In this document: positions 1 to 8,975 of the stretch, piece after piece
Layout of the letters: every line of letters begins with the position of its first letter
How positions within the stretch are numbered: position 1 is the first letter of the stretch
Assembly (NCBI RefSeq): GCF_004791695.1
Contig: NZ_SRSO01000017.1
Location: forward strand, 44,656 to 108,655
From: Flavivirga rizhaonensis
Lineage (GTDB): Bacteria > Bacteroidota > Bacteroidia > Flavobacteriales > Flavobacteriaceae
Length of the DNA: 64,000 bases
Reading direction: 5' to 3'
Program-made: the position numbers and the translations under genes
The notes under the pieces: model-generated
What the model was told of the DNA's origin: nothing
Databases searched by the model: none
What the model saw: only the letters and a program-made list of their open reading frames with translations

Positions 1-204
1 ACCATTGTCTGCCGTTAAGCTGTCTTTATTTAACTCAATAAAAGCTTTATAATGCTTTGTTGGCTCAAAGCCATTATTCCGAAGGATAGAATAAATACCA
101 TCACCAGCACCAGCCATCACTTTTATTTGAGATGCTTGAGCAATAGCAATACTAGGTGTAGTTAGATATAAAAAGAGGAATAATAATTTTTTTAATATTT
201 TCAA
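1..204 (-). CDS. Secreted LysM-like / cell-wall amidase-type protein, N-terminal fragment
   Basis: Sixty-eight codons are visible before the gene runs off the left edge. I place the start at a TTG codon (202-204), because an in-frame TAA lies three codons upstream and no ATG precedes the signal peptide. The N-terminus has a basic start, a hydrophobic core rich in Leu and Phe, and an Ala-Gln cleavage region. It is followed by a segment containing AGDGIYSILRNNGF and FIELNK, which resembles the LysM-like N-terminus seen before N-acetylmuramoyl-L-alanine amidase domains in flavobacteria. The catalytic part is outside the window, so the peptidoglycan role is inferred from the fragment only. A different LysM protein is possible. 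Confidence 0.5.
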   Translation of the reverse strand, partial: MKILKKLLFLFLYLTTPSIAIAQASQIKVMAGAGDGIYSILRNNGFEPTKHYKAFIELNKDSLTADNG

Positions 205-311
205 TGTCGGTTAATTTTTTGAATCACAACCTCAAAACATATAAAATATGTCAGATCACTCTGTTAAACAACGTTGTTTTTTTATTTTTATTTGTCGAAA
301 ATCGTCTTGAT

Positions 312-905
312 TTAAAACACCTTTTCTAAAAAATATTCAATACTTTTTTGATTAGCTCGAATTAATTCAGCTCTAGCATTTTCAATATCTCGTGGTTTTT
401 TATCTTGAGATAGCTTGAACTTACCTTCCCAATCAGTAATAGTGATTTCAAACATTTTAATATAATCCAAGTAGCCTTTCATGCTGCGATTATCGGGTTC
501 TAAAATAAACTTATGTTCTGGAGCTTCTAAAAAAGCGGTCATGTCAATTAATGACTTTTTTAAAGCTTCCTTATTTTCAATAGCCTTAACAGTAGCTTTT
601 AAATGAACGATGATATAATTCCAAGTAGGTAATTGCTTGGTGGTGTAAATATTTGGTGAGATGTAACATTGCGGGCCAGAAAATATAATAGTAACATCGC
701 GATCCTCTTTTAAGAATTCTGCTTGCGGGTTAAATTTATCAATGTGCCCAATAAGTTTACCCGCATCGTTATAAATTAAAGGTAAGTGGGTGATTAATGG
801 CTGATTATCTTTTACAGAAATTAGTGTAGCTAAAGGATAGGTTTTAATCACTTCAATCATGTGATTAATGTCATTGTCCTGATGATACTTTAGAGGATAT
901 TTCAA
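312..905 (-). CDS. FMN-binding negative transcriptional regulator, PaiB family
   Basis: This 197-residue protein has the compact split-barrel FMN-binding fold of the PaiB family. The start MKYPLKYHQ, the early segment YPLATLISVKDNQPLITHLPL and the central GHIDKFNPQ and YISPNIY...PTWNYIIVHLKA segments are all typical. In Bacillus, PaiB is named for an effect on sporulation and protease genes. In other bacteria these proteins are mostly predicted flavin-binding stress proteins with no demonstrated DNA binding. The gene stands alone, divergent from radC across about 150 bases. The family call is firm, but its physiological role here is unknown. Confidence 0.85.
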   Translation of the reverse strand: MKYPLKYHQDNDINHMIEVIKTYPLATLISVKDNQPLITHLPLIYNDAGKLIGHIDKFNPQAEFLKEDRDVTIIFSGPQCYISPNIYTTKQLPTWNYIIVHLKATVKAIENKEALKKSLIDMTAFLEAPEHKFILEPDNRSMKGYLDYIKMFEITITDWEGKFKLSQDKKPRDIENARAELIRANQKSIEYFLEKVF

Positions 906-1053
906 ATCAATCTTTGAGTTTTAATTTATAAAATTACAATATTTATTTTTCTTGTCGATTTAATTTAAAAGAACAGAAAGAAATTACTTACTTTTGGATT
1001 ATTAAATTATCTTGTGCAAAATTTAAACGTAATAAACTAATTACAACTAACCA

Positions 1054-1752
1054 ATGCAAGAAAAACTAGCATCGTTTTCAATAAAAAACTGGTCGCAAGA
1101 CGATCAACCACGCGAAAAATTATTTTACAAAGGAAGAGAAGTATTAAGTGATGCAGAATTAGTGGCTATATTAATAGGTTCTGGTAATAAAGATGAAAGT
1201 GCTGTTGCCTTATGTAAACGAATCTTGGCAAGTGTGGATAATAATTTAAGCGAACTAGGTAAATTATCAATTATGCAACTTATGGAATTTAAAGGTATTG
1301 GGGAGGCTAAAGCTATTTCTATTGCAGCAGCTTTAGAGTTAGGAAGGCGGCGGCGGATTGAAGATGCTTTGGAGCGAAGTAAAATAACATCCAGCAGGTC
1401 TGCTTTTGAGCTTATGCAACCAAAAATAGGCGAGTTAAAACATGAAGAGTTTTGGATTATTTACTTAAACAATTCTAATAAAGTGATTCAAAAAAATCAA
1501 TTAAGTAAAGGAGGTATTACGGGGACTTTAGTCGATGTACGTTTGGTATTGAAAAATGCTTTAGAGGTTGGTGCTACAGGGTTGATATTAGCCCATAATC
1601 ACCCATCGGGAACTTTAAGACCTAGTGAATCTGATAAACAAATCACCAAAAAATTAAAAAAGGCAGCACAAAGTATCGATATTAAGGTGCTAGATCATCT
1701 AATTATAACAGAAAAAGCATATTTTAGTTTCTCAGATGAAACGCTTTTATAA
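1054..1752 (+). CDS. radC: RadC-family JAMM/MPN domain protein
   Basis: The protein has 232 residues, the normal RadC length. The N-terminal third carries helix-hairpin-helix-like segments (LIGSGNKDESA, LMEFKGIGEAKAISIAAALELGRR). The C-terminal half is a JAMM metalloprotease-like domain with the metal-binding signature AHNHPSG near residues 179-185 followed by SESD. RadC was historically assigned to DNA repair, but its biochemical activity remains unproven and it is widespread on mobile and chromosomal loci. A candidate -7 element (TTATCTTGTG) lies upstream near 1005-1015. The stop codon overlaps the next start by one base (TAATG), so the two are probably translationally coupled. Confidence 0.93.
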   Translation: MQEKLASFSIKNWSQDDQPREKLFYKGREVLSDAELVAILIGSGNKDESAVALCKRILASVDNNLSELGKLSIMQLMEFKGIGEAKAISIAAALELGRRRRIEDALERSKITSSRSAFELMQPKIGELKHEEFWIIYLNNSNKVIQKNQLSKGGITGTLVDVRLVLKNALEVGATGLILAHNHPSGTLRPSESDKQITKKLKKAAQSIDIKVLDHLIITEKAYFSFSDETLL

Positions 1753-3068
1753 TGCTTTTAGTTTATACTCATAAAATATCACCCCGTTTAAAATATGTTT
1801 TTAAACATATTTGTACCAGAATTCTAGGTGTAGAAGTGGAGTTTACTACCCAAATAGAAGCATTTATCGCGCATGATAGTTTAAAAATGTCTTATACAAA
1901 ACAACAACTTGGAAATGAGTTTTTTGTTAAAAGTCACGATATATTATTTGAGCAGGGATTGAGTGATCTGGATATAAGCATTCATGATTGGGAAAATACC
2001 AAATGTTTCTTTTTTAATGGAGATAAAAGTGCCATCCCTTTCGATATCTTTGCGGCTTCTTTTTATTTATTGTCCCGTTATGAAGAATATTTACCGCATG
2101 TAAAAGATGAATTTGGTCGATTTACTGCTGTTGAAAGTTTAGCTTATAAACACGGTTTCCTTAAACAGCCAGTAGTTGATATATGGGCGTATAAATTTAA
2201 AGATGCTTTACAGGCACAATTTCCAGAATTTAAGTTTCCAGAAAAAAGCTATACTATTAAGCCCATTATCGATGTTCCCAGTGCCTATAATTTTAGACTG
2301 AAAGGAATCATGCGAACTCTTGGTGGTATGGCGAAAGATCTGTTTAGGTTTAGATTTAAGGGGTTGTATTTTAGAATTATGGTTATTCTTGGTTTTATGC
2401 ATGATCCGTTTGATACTTATAAGTATATAATAAACAGACAAAAACATACTAAGTTTAAGTTTTTATTCTTTTTTTTAATAGGAGACTATTCCACTTATGA
2501 TAAAGGGATAAACCCTAATAAAAAGAAGTTTGTGTCGCTTATAAAACATGTTGCAGATTACTGTTTTGTCGGTTTAAAAGCTTCCTATTTTGCTATTGAA
2601 GACATGTCAATTTTGAAGAAAGAAAAATCACGAATGGAAGCTATTTTAAACACCTCATTAAAAGCTTCAAGACATTCTTTTTCTAGGCTTAATTTACCTA
2701 AATCATACCGAAACCTTATAGAGTTAGAAATCAAGGAAGATTATACTATGGGATATATCGATCACATAGGTTTTAGAGCTGGATCGTGTACTCCTTTTTT
2801 GTTTTACGATTTAGATTATGAAGTACAAACACCTTTAAAAATTTACTCATACCACCTTATGGATTATGCCTTATTAAAAACACATTCTTTATTGGATAAA
2901 AAGAAAGTTTTAAATGAGATTATTAATGAAGTAAAGCAAGTTAATGGTGAGTTTATTTCAATATTTCATAATTATACTTTTAGTGCTGAAAGAAAGTGGC
3001 ATGGCTTTAAAGATTTATTTAATATTATTTTAGAATCTGCAAATGCAAATGAAGCAAATGAAAATTGA
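1752..3068 (+). CDS. Polysaccharide deacetylase-like protein
   Basis: This 438-residue protein starts directly on the radC stop codon. It resembles flavobacterial proteins annotated as polysaccharide deacetylase family. An N-terminal region holds a Phe/Tyr-rich FAASFYLLSRYEEYLP segment, followed by a NodB-like barrel with PIIDVPSAYNFRLKG and a conserved end region (GYIDHIGFRAGSCTPFLFYDL). The first metal-binding Asp of classical NodB enzymes may correspond to the Asp of PIIDVP, but the usual HxxxH motif is not obvious, so catalysis is uncertain. No signal peptide is evident, which suggests a cytoplasmic protein or one acting on the inner face of the envelope. It overlaps the next gene by 26 bases. 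Confidence 0.72.
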   Translation: MLLVYTHKISPRLKYVFKHICTRILGVEVEFTTQIEAFIAHDSLKMSYTKQQLGNEFFVKSHDILFEQGLSDLDISIHDWENTKCFFFNGDKSAIPFDIFAASFYLLSRYEEYLPHVKDEFGRFTAVESLAYKHGFLKQPVVDIWAYKFKDALQAQFPEFKFPEKSYTIKPIIDVPSAYNFRLKGIMRTLGGMAKDLFRFRFKGLYFRIMVILGFMHDPFDTYKYIINRQKHTKFKFLFFFLIGDYSTYDKGINPNKKKFVSLIKHVADYCFVGLKASYFAIEDMSILKKEKSRMEAILNTSLKASRHSFSRLNLPKSYRNLIELEIKEDYTMGYIDHIGFRAGSCTPFLFYDLDYEVQTPLKIYSYHLMDYALLKTHSLLDKKKVLNEIINEVKQVNGEFISIFHNYTFSAERKWHGFKDLFNIILESANANEANEN

Positions 3069-3747
3069 GGGCATTACTGATGTGTTTTTTGATTTAGACC
3101 ATACACTATGGGATTTTGATAAAAACTCCGCGCTAGCATTTAAAAAGATATTAAAACTAAACAATATAGATGTTGACATAAACAACTTTTTGCATCATTA
3201 TGTTTCTATAAATTTAAAGTATTGGAAATTATACAGAGAAGAGAAAATAGAAAAGAAGGCTTTACGTTTTGGTAGGTTAAATGATGCTTTTTCTGCGATT
3301 GGTTATCAAGTTAAAGAAGCTGTTATCTATAAGTTAGCGGACGATTATATTAGGTATTTAACAACATTCAATCATTTATTTGAAAATACTTTTGAAATTC
3401 TAGATTATTTAAACCTTAATTATAATTTACACATTATTACTAATGGTTTCGATGAAATACAGTATAAAAAACTAACCTTATCTAACATTGATAAATACTT
3501 TAAAACAGTTACAAATTCTGAAATGGTTGGTGTTAAAAAACCAAACCCTAAAATTTTTAATTTCGCTTTAGAGTCTGCTAAGTCAAATAGTAGTCAAAGT
3601 GTTATGATTGGTGATAATTATGAAGCGGACATTCTTGGTGCCAAAAATATTGGTATGGAAGTTGTTTTCTTTGATATTCATAACGAAATTGTCAATGGTA
3701 ATATTAAGAGAATTGATAATTTAATTCAATTAAAGAAGTTCCTATGA
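3043..3747 (+). CDS. HAD-superfamily hydrolase, YjjG-like nucleotidase
   Basis: All four HAD motifs are present in this 234-residue protein. Motif I is FFDLDHTLWDFD, with the nucleophile Asp17 and acid/base Asp19. Motif II is ITNGF, the motif III Lys lies in VKKPNPKIF, and motif IV is GDNYEADILGA. An alpha-helical cap lies between motifs I and II, as in the YjjG subgroup, whose E. coli member dephosphorylates pyrimidine nucleotides and acts in house cleaning. The start is uncertain because three Met codons occur at 3043, 3049 and 3058, all within the overlap with the upstream gene. It closes the radC transcription unit. The substrate cannot be read from sequence. Confidence 0.88.
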   Translation: MQMKQMKIEGITDVFFDLDHTLWDFDKNSALAFKKILKLNNIDVDINNFLHHYVSINLKYWKLYREEKIEKKALRFGRLNDAFSAIGYQVKEAVIYKLADDYIRYLTTFNHLFENTFEILDYLNLNYNLHIITNGFDEIQYKKLTLSNIDKYFKTVTNSEMVGVKKPNPKIFNFALESAKSNSSQSVMIGDNYEADILGAKNIGMEVVFFDIHNEIVNGNIKRIDNLIQLKKFL

Positions 3748-3796
3748 TGCACTAATTTTTTTATTTTCGCGTTCTGTTCTTATAATTTAATCTCTT

Positions 3797-4360
3797 ATGC
3801 AAAAACGAAAAATTATGCACTCGTTTTTAGTCATTGCTTTATTTTTAAGCCTTTTTTCTTGTACTAAGGAAATTGATTTTGAACAAGCCGATGATTTTGA
3901 AATTTCCCCAGTAATAGAATCCAGTCTCGTATTTTTTGATGAGTCAGCTAGTTCTTTTTTAGCAAATGGTACAGAAATAATTTCTATAAAGGATTCTATA
4001 GGGATAGAGGTTTTTAATAATGACTTTGTTATTGATAATCTTATTAAGGCAGATTTTGTTTTTGAAGCTACAAATTCAATTAATAAGGCATTTCAAATAC
4101 AAGTTGATTTTATTAATGATGTAGACCAACAAGTACATTCGTTCACACTTCAAGCTTTAGCATCGACAAATGGTAGTGATCTTTTATCAAATCATGTAGA
4201 AGTATTTGAAGGTGATGAGTTGGAAGCTTTAAAAAACACTTCAAAACTAATATTCACCCTTAGCTTGTTACCTGGAGGCACTATTAATCCAACAACACCA
4301 GGTAGAATAAAGTTAAAATCCAAAGCCATTTTTTATTTGAATATAGGTGATTCAATATGA
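3797..4360 (+). CDS. Lipoprotein of unknown function
   Basis: This 187-residue protein begins with a lipoprotein signal peptide ending in LFLSLFSC (Cys22 from the first Met; an alternative Met lies at 3815). The remainder is acidic and beta-rich, with a conserved-looking ending (PGRIKLKSKAIFYLNI) typical of small flavobacterial surface proteins. It overlaps the next gene by four bases (ATGA), and that gene overlaps a third by 11 bases, so the three form one operon encoding envelope proteins. No enzyme motif is visible. I cannot assign a function beyond a membrane-anchored partner of the predicted outer-membrane protein encoded next. Confidence 0.8.
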   Translation: MQKRKIMHSFLVIALFLSLFSCTKEIDFEQADDFEISPVIESSLVFFDESASSFLANGTEIISIKDSIGIEVFNNDFVIDNLIKADFVFEATNSINKAFQIQVDFINDVDQQVHSFTLQALASTNGSDLLSNHVEVFEGDELEALKNTSKLIFTLSLLPGGTINPTTPGRIKLKSKAIFYLNIGDSI

Positions 4361-5772
4361 TAAGATTAACCATGTTTTTTATAGTTGCTTCATGCTGTTT
4401 TTCATTCTCTCAAAACAAGCAATTGCTTTACGGGTTTTCAGAAATACCCCAATCTCTGTTGCTTAACCCAGGTGGAAAAGTAAAAAATGATTTTTATTTT
4501 GGAATTCCTTTATTATCACATATCCATACTAATGTTGGTATTACGGGGAGTACTGTTTATGATCTTTTTGCAAAAGACGGTGTCGATTTTAACACCAAGC
4601 TACAGAATGCTGTTTATGGTATGGATTCCAGAGACTTTTTTAGTGTAAACCAACAATTAGAAATTTTTTCTGGAGGGTTTTCTTTTGGAAGTTCATATGA
4701 AAAAAATCAATATTTGAGTTTTGGACTATATCAGGAATTAGATTTTATAACTTATTTTCCAAAAGATTTAGCAGTTTTAGCTATAGAAGGTAACCAGAAT
4801 AATATTAATAGACCTTTTAAAATGAGTGATGTAAGTGTGGCAGCAGAGGTTATTTCAGTCTTTCATGTAGGGTATAATAAAAAAATAAATGAGAAGCTTA
4901 CTTTTGGAGTTAGAGGAAAAATATATTCAAGTATAGCAAATATAAATTCTACAAAAAATAAAGGTCATTTTACAACTGTAAACGGACAAAATAATTTTTA
5001 TGACCATATTTTTAATTTAGATTTAGAAGCCAGAACATCTGGATTAGCTAGTTTAACAGACGATGAATCTGATTCCGACTCTGTAGTTAAAGATTTAACA
5101 AAACGTGCTTTTTTAGGAGGAAATTTAGGGCTAGGATTCGATATTGGTATTACACGACAATTGAATGAACAATGGAGTATGGACGCCAGTTTATTAGATG
5201 TAGGGTTTATTAGTCATACAAAAGATATCGAAAATTATAAGATAAAAGGAAATTATGTGTATGAGGGGGTTAATCCCATTTTTCCTGAAATAGGAAGTGG
5301 GCAGACAGCAGAAGACTATTGGAATGAAATTGAAGAGAACTTCGAAGATATATTTGAGGTAGATACTACAACTGCAAAATATACAACATGGCGACCTATA
5401 AAGTTTAACGCTTCATTAAATTACATTTTTGGTGAACAAGAATATGAGGACTGTAATTGTACGAGGACTGAAAAAAGTTATCTAAATAGAGCAGGATTAC
5501 AGTTTTTTGCCATGAGTAGACCCAAACAACCTCAATTGGCATTAACAGCATATTATTATAGACGTTTATTTAACGGTTTACAAATTAAAACTACTTACAC
5601 AATAGATTCTTATTCTACTTATAATATAGGTCTGGGGGTGTCTGCTAGATTAGGAGGTATGAATTTTTATGTGATGGCAGATAATTTTTTACAATTAAAA
5701 AACATATATAATGCACAAAGTGTATCTTTACAGTTAGGGTTTAACTATATATTTAATAAAAATGAGAACTAA
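4357..5772 (+). CDS. DUF5723-like outer membrane protein
   Basis: The 471-residue product has a signal peptide (MIRLTMFFIVASCCFSFSQ). It then shows the hallmarks of flavobacterial beta-barrel-type proteins: LLYGFSEIPQSLLLNPG near the N-terminus, many alternating aromatic/polar strands, GNLGLGFDIGITRQLN mid-protein, and a C-terminus rich in strands (VSLQLGFNYIFN). The opening pattern 'NPG' after the signal peptide resembles the DUF5723 and PorV/FadL-like groups. It may be an outer-membrane barrel or a periplasmic beta-protein. An Asp/Ser-rich segment (TDDESDSDSVVKD, about residues 233-245) forms a likely exposed loop. It is translationally coupled to the neighbouring lipoprotein and secreted-protein genes. 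Confidence 0.72.
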   Translation: MIRLTMFFIVASCCFSFSQNKQLLYGFSEIPQSLLLNPGGKVKNDFYFGIPLLSHIHTNVGITGSTVYDLFAKDGVDFNTKLQNAVYGMDSRDFFSVNQQLEIFSGGFSFGSSYEKNQYLSFGLYQELDFITYFPKDLAVLAIEGNQNNINRPFKMSDVSVAAEVISVFHVGYNKKINEKLTFGVRGKIYSSIANINSTKNKGHFTTVNGQNNFYDHIFNLDLEARTSGLASLTDDESDSDSVVKDLTKRAFLGGNLGLGFDIGITRQLNEQWSMDASLLDVGFISHTKDIENYKIKGNYVYEGVNPIFPEIGSGQTAEDYWNEIEENFEDIFEVDTTTAKYTTWRPIKFNASLNYIFGEQEYEDCNCTRTEKSYLNRAGLQFFAMSRPKQPQLALTAYYYRRLFNGLQIKTTYTIDSYSTYNIGLGVSARLGGMNFYVMADNFLQLKNIYNAQSVSLQLGFNYIFNKNEN

Positions 5773-6646
5773 TTTTTTTTCTATTATCATAGTATGTTTT
5801 ATGGTAACTACTGTTTTTTCGCAATCTAATTTAAACGATTATAAATATGTGATTGTTCCTAATAAATTTGATTTTCTGAAGCAGAAAAATCAATATCAAT
5901 TAAATTCTTTGGCAAAATTTTTATTCGAAAAATATGGGTTTGAAGCTTTGATGGAAGGAGATAAATACCCTGAAGATTTAATTAGAAATAGATGTTTAGC
6001 TTTAAGATCTGATGCCATTAAAGGATCTGGGATGTTTAGAACTAAACTGACTATAGAACTAAAAGATTGTAACGATCAATTAATTTATTCTTCTACGTTA
6101 GGAGAAAGTAGAGAAAAGGATTATGCTAGAGCTTATAATGAAGCTCTAAGAAATTCTTTTAAATCTATTGAGGGTCTTAATTATAAATACAAGCCAAATA
6201 AAAATATAACAGGTTTACAGACTCAAATCCCCGAAGCGAATAATGAAGTAACGCAAGAAATTGAGCAGCTTAAACAAGAGATTCAAAACCTTAAAAAGGA
6301 AAAAGAAGTAGAAGCTGCAGTCAATGTGCAAAAGGTTGTTGAACCTAACCCAAAAGGAGAAGTAGTACCTGTACCTACGATTATTAAGGGAGAAGCCAAT
6401 AACAACATGGAAACTGGTGTGAAAGAAGTGCTGTCTAGGGTGTTATATGCTCAAGAAATTGAAAATGGATTTCAATTGGTGGATAGCTCCCCAAAAGTAG
6501 TTTACAGAATCAAACAGACAAAACTTGATAATATCTTTTTAGTAGAAAATACTAGTGCTATTATTTATAAAAAGGGGGATAGTTGGGTAATTGAATATTA
6601 CTCAAATAACATATTAAAACAAGAAGAACTAAATATTAAGTTTTAG
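5762..6646 (+). CDS. Secreted protein of unknown function with coiled coil
   Basis: This 294-residue protein has an N-terminal signal peptide ending in TTVFSQ. The first domain (residues about 25-140) begins YKYVIVPNKFDFLKQKNQYQLNSL and includes FEKYGFEALM, a pattern shared by many Flavobacteriia proteins of unknown role. A Glu/Lys-rich stretch near residues 160-185 (EIEQLKQEIQNLKKEKE) is a short coiled coil. It is followed by a Pro/Val-rich linker and a small beta-rich C-terminal domain. The gene overlaps the DUF5723-like gene by 11 bases and ends nine bases from the convergent rarA. I recognise the family pattern but not a function. Confidence 0.72.
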   Translation: MRTNFFSIIIVCFMVTTVFSQSNLNDYKYVIVPNKFDFLKQKNQYQLNSLAKFLFEKYGFEALMEGDKYPEDLIRNRCLALRSDAIKGSGMFRTKLTIELKDCNDQLIYSSTLGESREKDYARAYNEALRNSFKSIEGLNYKYKPNKNITGLQTQIPEANNEVTQEIEQLKQEIQNLKKEKEVEAAVNVQKVVEPNPKGEVVPVPTIIKGEANNNMETGVKEVLSRVLYAQEIENGFQLVDSSPKVVYRIKQTKLDNIFLVENTSAIIYKKGDSWVIEYYSNNILKQEELNIKF

Positions 6647-6655
6647 TAACCGGTA

Positions 6656-7933
6656 CTAATATCCATATTTATCTTTCCATCGCTGTTTTAAAAACTCTTT
6701 GTGAGCATTTTCGCGAGCATTATTGCCAGGTTCGTAAAGCTTTGTGTTTTTAATTTCATCTGGTAAAAACTCCTGATTGGCAAAGTTGAGATCATAATTA
6801 TGTGCATATTTATAATTATCACCATAACCTAATTCTTTCATCAATTTGGTTGGTGCATTTCTTATTTCCAAGGGCACGGATAAGTTTCCTGTTTCTTTAA
6901 CCAATTGTTGTGCTTTACCAATAGCTTTATAGGCTGCATTGCTTTTAGGTGAACATGCCAAATATGTAGCACATTGACTTAGTATAATTCTAGATTCTGG
7001 ATACCCTATAGTAGAAACCGCTTGGAATGCATTGTTTGCTATGACTAGTGCTGTTGGATTAGCATTTCCTATATCTTCACTAGCTAAAATGAGCAGCCTA
7101 CGGGCTATGAATTTTACATCTTCACCACCTTCCACCATACGAGCTAACCAATATACTGCAGCATTTGGATCGCTACCTCGTATCGATTTTATAAACGCAG
7201 AAATAATATCGTAGTGCTGTTCACCAGTTTTATCATAATGAACGGTATTACTTTGAACTCTTTCTAAAACAGATTCATCGGTAATAGTTATTTTATCGGA
7301 ATCATAAGAATTTACTATGAGCTCAAAAATATTAAGTAGTTTTCTGGCATCACCTCCAGAAAGCCTTATAAGAGCATTCGTTTCTTTTAATTTAATTATT
7401 TTTCTAGAGATATATTCATCCTGATCGATCGCACGCCTTAAAAGCATCTCTAAATCAGTTTTATTAAAAGGATTTAAGATATAAACCTGACAACGAGATA
7501 AAAGAGCCGAAATAACTTCAAAACTAGGATTTTCTGTTGTAGCTCCAATGAGTGTAATCCAGCCTTTTTCTACTGCTTGTAATAAAGAATCTTGCTGTGA
7601 TTTACTAAACCTATGAATTTCGTCAATGAACAATATAGGGTTTTTGGTAGTAAATAATCCACCACTTTGTTTCGCTTTATCAATAACATCACGAATATCT
7701 TTAACACCAGAATTTATGGCACTAAGTGTATAAAAAGGTCTGCCAGATTCTGTGGCAATAATATTTGCAAGTGTTGTTTTTCCTGTACCTGGAGGTCCCC
7801 ATAAAATCATTGAAGGAATTAAACCTTGTTTTATATGCTGCGTTAAACTCCCCTGTTTACCAACCAGGTGATTTTGACTTACATAGTCATTTAAAGTCTT
7901 TGGTCTTAAACGTTCAGCTAACGGTTCATTCAT
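6656..7933 (-). CDS. rarA: Replication-associated recombination protein A (AAA+ ATPase)
   Basis: The 425 residues match RarA/MgsA/WRNIP1 in length and order. The N-terminal clamp-loader-like AAA+ core carries Walker A GPPGTGKTT (46-54), Walker B ILFIDEIHRF (100-109) and sensor 1 GATTENPSF, followed by an arginine-finger region (LLSRCQVY). The C-terminal helical tetramerisation domain contains KSIRGSDPNAAVYWLARMVEGGED and LRNAPTKLMKELGYG-type motifs (here IRNAPTKLMKELGYG). RarA acts at stalled replication forks and interacts with SSB in E. coli. The gene is monocistronic. Its start region is AT-rich with a TACTTTA-like element about 15 bases upstream. Confidence 0.95.
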   Translation of the reverse strand: MNEPLAERLRPKTLNDYVSQNHLVGKQGSLTQHIKQGLIPSMILWGPPGTGKTTLANIIATESGRPFYTLSAINSGVKDIRDVIDKAKQSGGLFTTKNPILFIDEIHRFSKSQQDSLLQAVEKGWITLIGATTENPSFEVISALLSRCQVYILNPFNKTDLEMLLRRAIDQDEYISRKIIKLKETNALIRLSGGDARKLLNIFELIVNSYDSDKITITDESVLERVQSNTVHYDKTGEQHYDIISAFIKSIRGSDPNAAVYWLARMVEGGEDVKFIARRLLILASEDIGNANPTALVIANNAFQAVSTIGYPESRIILSQCATYLACSPKSNAAYKAIGKAQQLVKETGNLSVPLEIRNAPTKLMKELGYGDNYKYAHNYDLNFANQEFLPDEIKNTKLYEPGNNARENAHKEFLKQRWKDKYGY

Positions 7934-8252
7934 AATGTAAAATTAAAGTATTTTTTTAAGATTTTTATGTGTCATAGAATTTACTTTACCACATAGGTTT
8001 GGTTATTTAATCTTTTATACAGAATCAATTTTAGCATAGTAAGGAATATAAAACAAACGATATAAAAGAACAGAATATACAAATGGTTTAAGTCACCAAT
8101 GCATTACTAATCTGACATTTTAGCACGAAAGTAAAACTTGGTTAACTATTTGTTATCTTTATTATACGTGAAATAATCATGGTTAATGATTTCAATAGAC
8201 AGAATATTTTAGTTATGCGAATGACATCCGATTAAATAAAAAATATGCCCAA
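7934..8252. other. Divergent intergenic region between rarA and rhomboid gene
   Basis: These 319 AT-rich bases separate two divergent genes and hold no convincing ORF or RNA. A TATCTTTA element at 8154-8161, with TTGG about 13 bases upstream, is a possible promoter for the rhomboid gene. A TACTTTA-like element near 7940-7950 on the minus strand may serve rarA. I see no repeats of note. Confidence 0.4.
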
Positions 8253-8975
8253 ATGAAAAACCGAGACCACTTTAAATTCTCTACAGGAGTTATTTTATAC
8301 CCCATCCTTTTTGTATTAGCTATTTGGTTCGTGTTTTGGTTTGAGGTACGTTTTGGTTTTAATTTTAGTAAATATGGTGTGTATCCTCAAAACTTAAAGG
8401 GTTTAAGAGGCGTTATTTTTAGCCCTTTTATTCATGGAGATATAGAACATATTTATCATAATACAATTCCATTATTTGTACTTTCCATGGCTTTGTTCTA
8501 CTTCTATAAACCCATTGCTTGGAAAGTTATACTATTCGGAATTTTATTTTCAGGATTTTTCACTTGGTGTATTGGAAGGCCATCTTATCATATCGGAGCT
8601 AGTGGACTCATTTATGTTTTAGTAAGCTTTACCTTTTTTAAAGGGGTTTTTGCAAAGCATTACAGACTTATAGCCTTATCTCTTCTGATTATCTTTCTTT
8701 ATGGTAGTATGTTATGGTATGCAGCTCCTGTAAAAGAAGGTATATCGTGGGAAGGGCATTTGTCTGGTTTGGTTACAGGTTTATTATTTGCACTTTTCTT
8801 TAGAAGAAATATTGCAAAACCAAGAAAATATGTTTGGGAACAAGAAAACTATAATGAAGAAGATGATCCTTTTTTACAGCATTTTGATGAAGATGGGAAT
8901 TTTATTGAGCGTATTGAAAAAGAGGAGGAGCCTCCTATTATAAATTATACTTATAAAGAAAATAACGATAATTAG
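8253..8975 (+). CDS. Rhomboid family intramembrane serine protease
   Basis: The 240-residue protein has about six hydrophobic segments and the rhomboid catalytic dyad. The serine is in HIGASG (Ser117) and the histidine in WEGHLSG (His169). The supporting HGDIEHIYHN motif (about residues 61-70) corresponds to the conserved HGxxxHxxxN helix. A C-terminal cytosolic tail of about 50 residues is strongly acidic (NYNEEDDPFLQHFDEDG). Rhomboids cleave transmembrane substrates within the bilayer; the substrate here is unknown. The stop overlaps that of the convergent rlmB by four bases. Confidence 0.93.
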   Translation: MKNRDHFKFSTGVILYPILFVLAIWFVFWFEVRFGFNFSKYGVYPQNLKGLRGVIFSPFIHGDIEHIYHNTIPLFVLSMALFYFYKPIAWKVILFGILFSGFFTWCIGRPSYHIGASGLIYVLVSFTFFKGVFAKHYRLIALSLLIIFLYGSMLWYAAPVKEGISWEGHLSGLVTGLLFALFFRRNIAKPRKYVWEQENYNEEDDPFLQHFDEDGNFIERIEKEEEPPIINYTYKENNDN

